From Pseudomonadota bacterium (GTDB lineage Bacteria; Desulfobacterota; JADFVX01): a stretch of DNA of 9,676 nt. This document shows positions 6,013 to 9,676 of this stretch, piece by piece. A program made the translations under genes and the position numbers. The number at the start of each line of letters is the position of its first letter. Within the stretch, counting starts at the first letter, position 1. The notes under the pieces are model-generated. The model did not search any database. It was not told where the DNA came from and was given only the letters and a program-made list of their open reading frames with translations. The stretch covers positions 1 to 9,676 of the forward strand of contig JADFVM010000305.1 in assembly GCA_015222555.1 (NCBI GenBank), given 5' to 3'.

Positions 6013-7398
6013 TTGGAACAAATTGCAATGGTCAGCCTTGGCTGTCCGAAGAACAGAATCGATTCCGAGGTTATCCTCGGACTACTGGGTGACAGAGGTT
6101 ATTCTTTAATAGAGAATGCGGCATGGGCTGACATTATCATTATCAATACCTGCACCTTCATTCAGTCCGCCACGGATGAATCCATTGAAACAATTCTGGA
6201 GTATGCAGCGTACAAAACAACGGGAAATTGTCGTTTGCTTGTTGTTGCGGGCTGTCTTACCCAGCGTTATCAGGAAGAGCTGAAAGAGGAGTTACCCGAA
6301 GTCGATCTCTTTGTCGGCACGGGCGAGTATCAGCGAATTGCTGCCTTGATTGTTGAGTCGGGGGAGAAAGGCCAGATAGTTGCTACTGGTATCCCCGAAT
6401 ATATCCACGACTATACGACACCGAGAGTTTCAACAACGCCATTTTATTCCTCCTACATCAAGATTGCCGAAGGCTGTTCCAATCCCTGTACCTTTTGTAT
6501 CATTCCGCAATTAAGGGGAGCGTTCAGAAGTCGGTCGGAAGATTCTATTTTTAATGAAGTCAAAGCACTGGCTGAAAAGGGGGTAAAGGAGTTTAACCTG
6601 GTGGCTCAGGATACGACGGCCTATGGGAGAGATCTGGACAGGCCGACAACGTTAAAAAATCTTCTCACTCAACTCGTCAAAATTGATGATCTGGAATGGA
6701 TTAGGCTCCTCTATTGTTATCCCACTCTGATGAATGACGAACTCATCGAGCTAATCGCCGCGGAAGATAAAATTGTCAAGTATATCGATATGCCCCTTCA
6801 GCATGTAGATGATACTATACTGAAGGCGATGAAGCGCGGCACAAGGGAAAAGATGATTAAAGGTCTGCTGCAGAGAATTAAAAAGTCACTCCCTGATGTG
6901 ACACTTCGAAGCGCTTTTATTGTCGGCTTTCCCGGAGAAACGGAAAAAGAATTCGAAAATCTCCTTGCCTTTATTGAAGAGACCCGCTTCGACCATCTTG
7001 GCGTCTTTAAATACTCACAGGAGGAGGGGACCCCGGCAGGGGCTATGGAGAATCAGGTTAAAGAAGAACTTAAGGAAGAGCGCTACAACAGGATAATGGA
7101 AGTGCAGCAGGCCATCTCTCTTGAGAGGAACAGGGAACATGTGGGAAAAAGAGTGAGGGTCCTTGTGGAAGGGCTCAGCGAAGAAACCGATCTTCTTCTG
7201 CAGGGCAGGGCGACTTTTCAGGCCCCTGAGATTGACGGCATTACCTACATCAACGCCGGCCAGGCCGATGTGGGTGATATTAAGGATGTTCTCATTACTG
7301 AAGCTCACCCCTATGACCTTGTGGGGGAAATCATTGAAGAGGATGAATCCATATCGGCGGATGAACATGCCATTGATGAATGTCATATAAGGCCATGA
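6013..7398 (+). CDS. rimO: Ribosomal protein S12 methylthiotransferase RimO
   Basis: RimO is a radical-SAM enzyme that methylthiolates the conserved aspartate of ribosomal protein S12 (Asp88 in E. coli). Domains in the 461 residues are an N-terminal UPF0004 domain with cluster cysteines C11 (SLGCPKN), C47 (NTCTF) and C81 (AGCLTQ); a radical-SAM core with C155-X3-C159-X2-C162 (GCSNPCTFC); RimO-typical LVAQDTTAYGRDL, WIRLLYCYP and YIDMPLQH; and a TRAM domain at about 376-440. An acidic tail of about 20 residues follows. RimO is favoured over MiaB by SLGCPKN and by the LLYCYP/YIDMPLQH blocks. The start is TTG at 6013, with AGGTG at 6003-6007 five nt upstream; the next ATG (6028) would remove the residues before VSLGC. 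The stop overlaps the ubiX start by 4 nt. Confidence 0.96.
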   Translation: MEQIAMVSLGCPKNRIDSEVILGLLGDRGYSLIENAAWADIIIINTCTFIQSATDESIETILEYAAYKTTGNCRLLVVAGCLTQRYQEELKEELPEVDLFVGTGEYQRIAALIVESGEKGQIVATGIPEYIHDYTTPRVSTTPFYSSYIKIAEGCSNPCTFCIIPQLRGAFRSRSEDSIFNEVKALAEKGVKEFNLVAQDTTAYGRDLDRPTTLKNLLTQLVKIDDLEWIRLLYCYPTLMNDELIELIAAEDKIVKYIDMPLQHVDDTILKAMKRGTREKMIKGLLQRIKKSLPDVTLRSAFIVGFPGETEKEFENLLAFIEETRFDHLGVFKYSQEEGTPAGAMENQVKEELKEERYNRIMEVQQAISLERNREHVGKRVRVLVEGLSEETDLLLQGRATFQAPEIDGITYINAGQADVGDIKDVLITEAHPYDLVGEIIEEDESISADEHAIDECHIRP

Positions 7399-8018
7399 GT
7401 GATAACCAGCCCGTAACCGTCGTCATAACCGGTGCCAGCGGGTCTATCTATGGCGTCCGGCTTATAGAAAATCTATTGGAGGCAGGTAAAGGCGTTAACC
7501 TGCTTATTTCTGATCCCGGTTTTATCGTCCTTGAAGAGGAAATGGGCATTTCATGGAAGGGTGATGAGCTTAGTGTGAATCAATTAGTTCGTGAATATTT
7601 CAATACAGATAAAGAGTTGATCTACTTCGATAACTCGAATTATTTTTCGCCATTGGCCAGCGGCTCTTCAGGAAGAGGAACAATGGTCATCGCGCCCTGT
7701 TCCATGGGGACTATCGGACGCATCGCGTCAGGCATTTCTGCAAATCTCATCGAACGGGCGGCTGATGTGGTTCTGAAAGAAAAGGGCAATCTTGTCCTTC
7801 TGCCCCGCGAAACGCCGCTCAATGCCATTCACCTTGAAAATATGCTCATGCTTTCCCGAATGGGCGCAAGGATCGTCCCCGCCATGCCAGGTTTTTATCA
7901 TAAGCCTCAGACTATGGATGACCTCATTAACTTCGTTGTCGGTAAGCTCCTCGACCAGATTGGAATTGAGCACGATCTGGTTAAGAAGTGGGGTGCTGAG
8001 GCGTCTGCCACAGAATAA
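7395..8018 (+). CDS. ubiX: Flavin prenyltransferase UbiX
   Basis: UbiX joins dimethylallyl phosphate to FMN to make prenylated FMN, the cofactor of UbiD-type decarboxylases. With the ATG at 7395 it has 207 residues. Visible motifs are VVITGASGSIYGVRL (9-23) for FMN binding, the serine/glycine-rich LASGSSGRGTMVIAPCSMGT (88-106), Arg121 in ERAADVVLKE, RETPLNAIHLENM (138-150), and PGFYHKPQTMDDLINFVVGK (165-184). Arg138 and Tyr168 fit the known active-site set of Pseudomonas UbiX with an offset of one; Lys184 replaces an arginine there. The 7395 start forms an ATGA overlap with the rimO stop, implying translational coupling. An alternative ATG at 7380 adds five residues. The partner ubiD is not in the window. 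Confidence 0.94.
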   Translation: MSDNQPVTVVITGASGSIYGVRLIENLLEAGKGVNLLISDPGFIVLEEEMGISWKGDELSVNQLVREYFNTDKELIYFDNSNYFSPLASGSSGRGTMVIAPCSMGTIGRIASGISANLIERAADVVLKEKGNLVLLPRETPLNAIHLENMLMLSRMGARIVPAMPGFYHKPQTMDDLINFVVGKLLDQIGIEHDLVKKWGAEASATE

Positions 8019-8204
8019 AGAAAACACCCCATCACGTTTAGATGCTTCAGCGCTAATCTACTCTTATAAGCTAAAATGAAAATCCAGAAGAAATTGCTGT
8101 AACCTCACAAGTGGAAGATTTTACCTACTATTAAATAACGTTCAGGATGGAATTATTTGAGGATTGTGGTGAGAAGCCCACTTTAGCTTGTGGCCTGCAA
8201 AGCC
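8019..8204. other. Convergent gap between ubiX and the membrane protein gene
   Basis: The two genes point toward each other here. I found no gene and no convincing bidirectional terminator. The best structures are a 5-bp TAGAT/ATCTA pair near 8039-8060 and a mismatched stem near 8174-8194 on the minus strand, just after the stop codon of the membrane protein gene; neither has a T-tract. Termination may be Rho-dependent. Confidence 0.5.
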
Positions 8205-9491
8205 TCATCCCTCTGGCGCTTGCAGAGGCACTTCCGGCGTCTTGATTCGCACCATCTTCACGAGATTAATAAAAAGGTGAAGTGAAGAGGCTGCCAACAA
8301 TAATCCGCCTAACCGGGTGGCAAGATCAAAGCCCAGAATAACCGCCAATAACAGGGTTATCATCGCTATCGTCAGAAATTTCCACTGGAGCCTGGCATTC
8401 TTGTCGGGGGAGATATCCTTTAAAAGCGGCACGGGAACCTTTCCTATCAACATGCTGAAGCGGTGAAACCAGACGAGGAAGGGGACGATCTTATAAAGCA
8501 TGCCGCTGGTGATGGCGAGGGCAAAACCGATGAGAAAGAAGAATGCAAAGATAAAGGCGAAGGCCGAAATTGGCCATATCTGATAAAGAAGTAAGAATAC
8601 CAGCGACAGGGGGAGGGAGATGAGGCCCAGTTGCCAGCAACGGATGGTCGTATCCATGACCTTTCTTTTTCGTTGATTAAACATGTGGCGAGTTGTTTTT
8701 ACAAACAGAATCATGGCGCTGAACCCGGGGATGGCAGCCAGGATAAGCCAGAAGGTATTAAACCCAAAAAAAAGGCACAACGGGACAAGTGCAAGTGACA
8801 GTGTCATTAACTGCAATACTTTTTTTGCCTTAGCAACGGGAAATACCGGTGTGAGGTAAAACATGGGGATGATGTGAAAGCCGACGCCCATAATCAGTGT
8901 CGTTACCCAGCCGAAGAGGCCGAATGTAAGGTGGATACCGATTATCTGGGTCCTTTCCATGGAAACAGACCACCAGCCGGCATAGTTGCCGGCAAATAAA
9001 ATCCCGATAATCACCGTGATGGCAAGGGAGATGAGGGAGATCATCATGGCCACAACAGTAGGCCGGTCCGGCTTAACTCTGAACAGTGCGATGCCAAGCT
9101 GAACAATGAAAAAGATAAAGGCGAGTAATAGCAGAAAGGTTCCGCCGTGAAGCGCCGCCGTTGTGAAGAAATAGAGTCCCCCGATGATTAACAATACGCC
9201 GATCGTAAAAACGGCATGAACAACGCGGGAAAAAAAGATGTATGGCACCGTACCGCCCACAAGAACGGGCACCATCTGGTAAAAGGCGCCGATCATAATA
9301 CTGGCGAGCCAGCCCAGGGTGATGGCATGGGTAAGTGCGACGACCTCCAGATCCCAGCTGCTTGAAAAAAGGGATTTCCCATTGAAGGCAATGAGAAGGC
9401 CTACGATAACTCCAAATATGGGGGCCGAAAGGAAAAAACGAAAGGGAATATCTTCGGGGGGCGCCTGATCTAAACTGACTCCTGCATACAT
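8205..9491 (-). CDS. Multi-pass membrane protein, NnrS/heme-copper oxidase subunit I-like
   Basis: This 428-residue protein is almost entirely hydrophobic, with about 12 predicted membrane spans by eye (roughly 21-36, 53-80, 88-110, 116-137, 147-167, 184-210, 226-245, 247-266, 287-304, 309-331, 373-389, 393-411). Two spans repeat a His-containing pattern: LTHAITLGWLASIMIGAFYQ (53-72, His55) and GIHLTFGLFGWVTTLIMGVG (185-204, His187), the latter followed by His206. This recalls heme-ligand helices in NnrS and heme-copper oxidase subunit I-like proteins. Other histidines are 92, 115, 269, 343 and 405. No signal peptide is apparent. The ATG at 9491 is 5 nt after a DUF2249 gene, with GGAGG about 11 nt upstream, so the two are probably co-translated. 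A role in heme/copper or nitric-oxide-related respiration is possible but unproven; the exact family is uncertain. Confidence 0.7.
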   Translation of the reverse strand: MYAGVSLDQAPPEDIPFRFFLSAPIFGVIVGLLIAFNGKSLFSSSWDLEVVALTHAITLGWLASIMIGAFYQMVPVLVGGTVPYIFFSRVVHAVFTIGVLLIIGGLYFFTTAALHGGTFLLLLAFIFFIVQLGIALFRVKPDRPTVVAMMISLISLAITVIIGILFAGNYAGWWSVSMERTQIIGIHLTFGLFGWVTTLIMGVGFHIIPMFYLTPVFPVAKAKKVLQLMTLSLALVPLCLFFGFNTFWLILAAIPGFSAMILFVKTTRHMFNQRKRKVMDTTIRCWQLGLISLPLSLVFLLLYQIWPISAFAFIFAFFFLIGFALAITSGMLYKIVPFLVWFHRFSMLIGKVPVPLLKDISPDKNARLQWKFLTIAMITLLLAVILGFDLATRLGGLLLAASSLHLFINLVKMVRIKTPEVPLQAPEG

Positions 9492-9496
9492 ACGTC

Positions 9497-9676
9497 TTAT
9501 GGCCTCCAGATGAGAAGCTCAATGTTCTCATCGTCTTTTTCAGTCAATTCAAAGTCCAGGCCCTTCTCTTTCAACCTTGGAAAAAGCAGGGCCGGTTTCT
9601 TGTGGTGCAACATGAGAACGGCTTCATCTTTACCCATTTTTTCAACGGCCTCCAGCACTTTTATCATCGGTTCGGG
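9497..9676 (-). CDS. DUF2249 domain protein, C-terminal part (cut by window edge)
   Basis: The last 59 residues of a protein whose start lies beyond the window are visible, in frame with the edge. They read PEPMIKVLEAVEKMGKDEAV, then LLFPRLKEKGLDFELTEKDD, ending ELLIWRP. The pattern 'EPM-L-A-hydrophobic loop-PALLFPRLKEKG-F' fits the small DUF2249 domain (TusA-like fold as I recall), known near nitrogen-oxide and heme-protein genes. Its function is unknown. The stop TAA at 9497-9499 is 5 nt before the membrane protein start, suggesting an operon. Because the N-terminus is missing, additional domains cannot be excluded. Confidence 0.72.
   Translation of the reverse strand, partial: PEPMIKVLEAVEKMGKDEAVLMLHHKKPALLFPRLKEKGLDFELTEKDDENIELLIWRP

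Noticed and set aside
7380..7394. Upstream ATG as the ubiX start
   Set aside because: The ATG at 7395 makes the usual ATGA stop-start overlap with rimO and a family-typical N-terminus; the earlier ATG remains a minor alternative.
8174..8194. Stem after the membrane protein stop as a terminator
   Set aside because: The stem contains a G-G mismatch, is short and lacks a T-tract.

Overview
The window reads as ordinary bacterial chromosome of moderate GC by eye (not computed). It probably comes from a Gram-negative lineage outside the well-studied Gammaproteobacteria. The gene content (yceD-rpmF-plsX-fabH-fabI-fabD, rimO-ubiX, a heme-copper-oxidase-like membrane protein with a DUF2249 partner) would suit a deltaproteobacterium in the broad sense or a neighbouring phylum. 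That placement is inference, because no rRNA or phylogenetic marker was compared. There are no tRNA or rRNA genes, no CRISPR array, no transposase and no phage genes.

Positions 141-4754, all on the minus strand, hold a fatty acid/phospholipid operon that begins at the right with the DUF177 protein YceD. It continues through ribosomal protein L32 (rpmF, 59 codons), plsX, fabH, fabI and fabD, with gaps of 15-43 nt. A near-consensus promoter (TTGACA, 17-nt spacer, TAAAAT) lies just upstream of yceD and should drive the whole set. The operon links ribosome assembly to acyl-phosphate formation (PlsX), initiation of fatty acid synthesis (FabH, FabD) and the final enoyl reduction of each cycle (FabI). 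The usual next genes (fabG, acpP, fabF) do not begin within the 140 nt after fabD; that stretch is a GC-rich, inverted-repeat-rich non-coding segment.

Positions 4970-8018 hold a quinone-related neighbourhood. A UbiC-type chorismate lyase (minus) is divergent from rimO (plus), and rimO overlaps ubiX by 4 nt. UbiC makes 4-hydroxybenzoate and UbiX makes the prenylated flavin cofactor for UbiD-type decarboxylases, so the two could serve one quinone pathway although no ubiA or ubiD is present here. The 449-nt gap between ubiC and rimO contains two diverged copies of a roughly 110-nt repeat, with a candidate rimO promoter between them. A 17-nt piece of the same repeat recurs between plsX and fabH.

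Positions 8205-9676 (minus) hold a large multi-pass membrane protein resembling NnrS or heme-copper oxidase subunit I. It is preceded by the 3' end of a DUF2249 protein cut by the window edge. This pair is the least understood part of the window.

I saw no clear evidence of a previously undescribed system. The best leads are the repeat family, the membrane protein/DUF2249 pair, and the ubiC/ubiX grouping.
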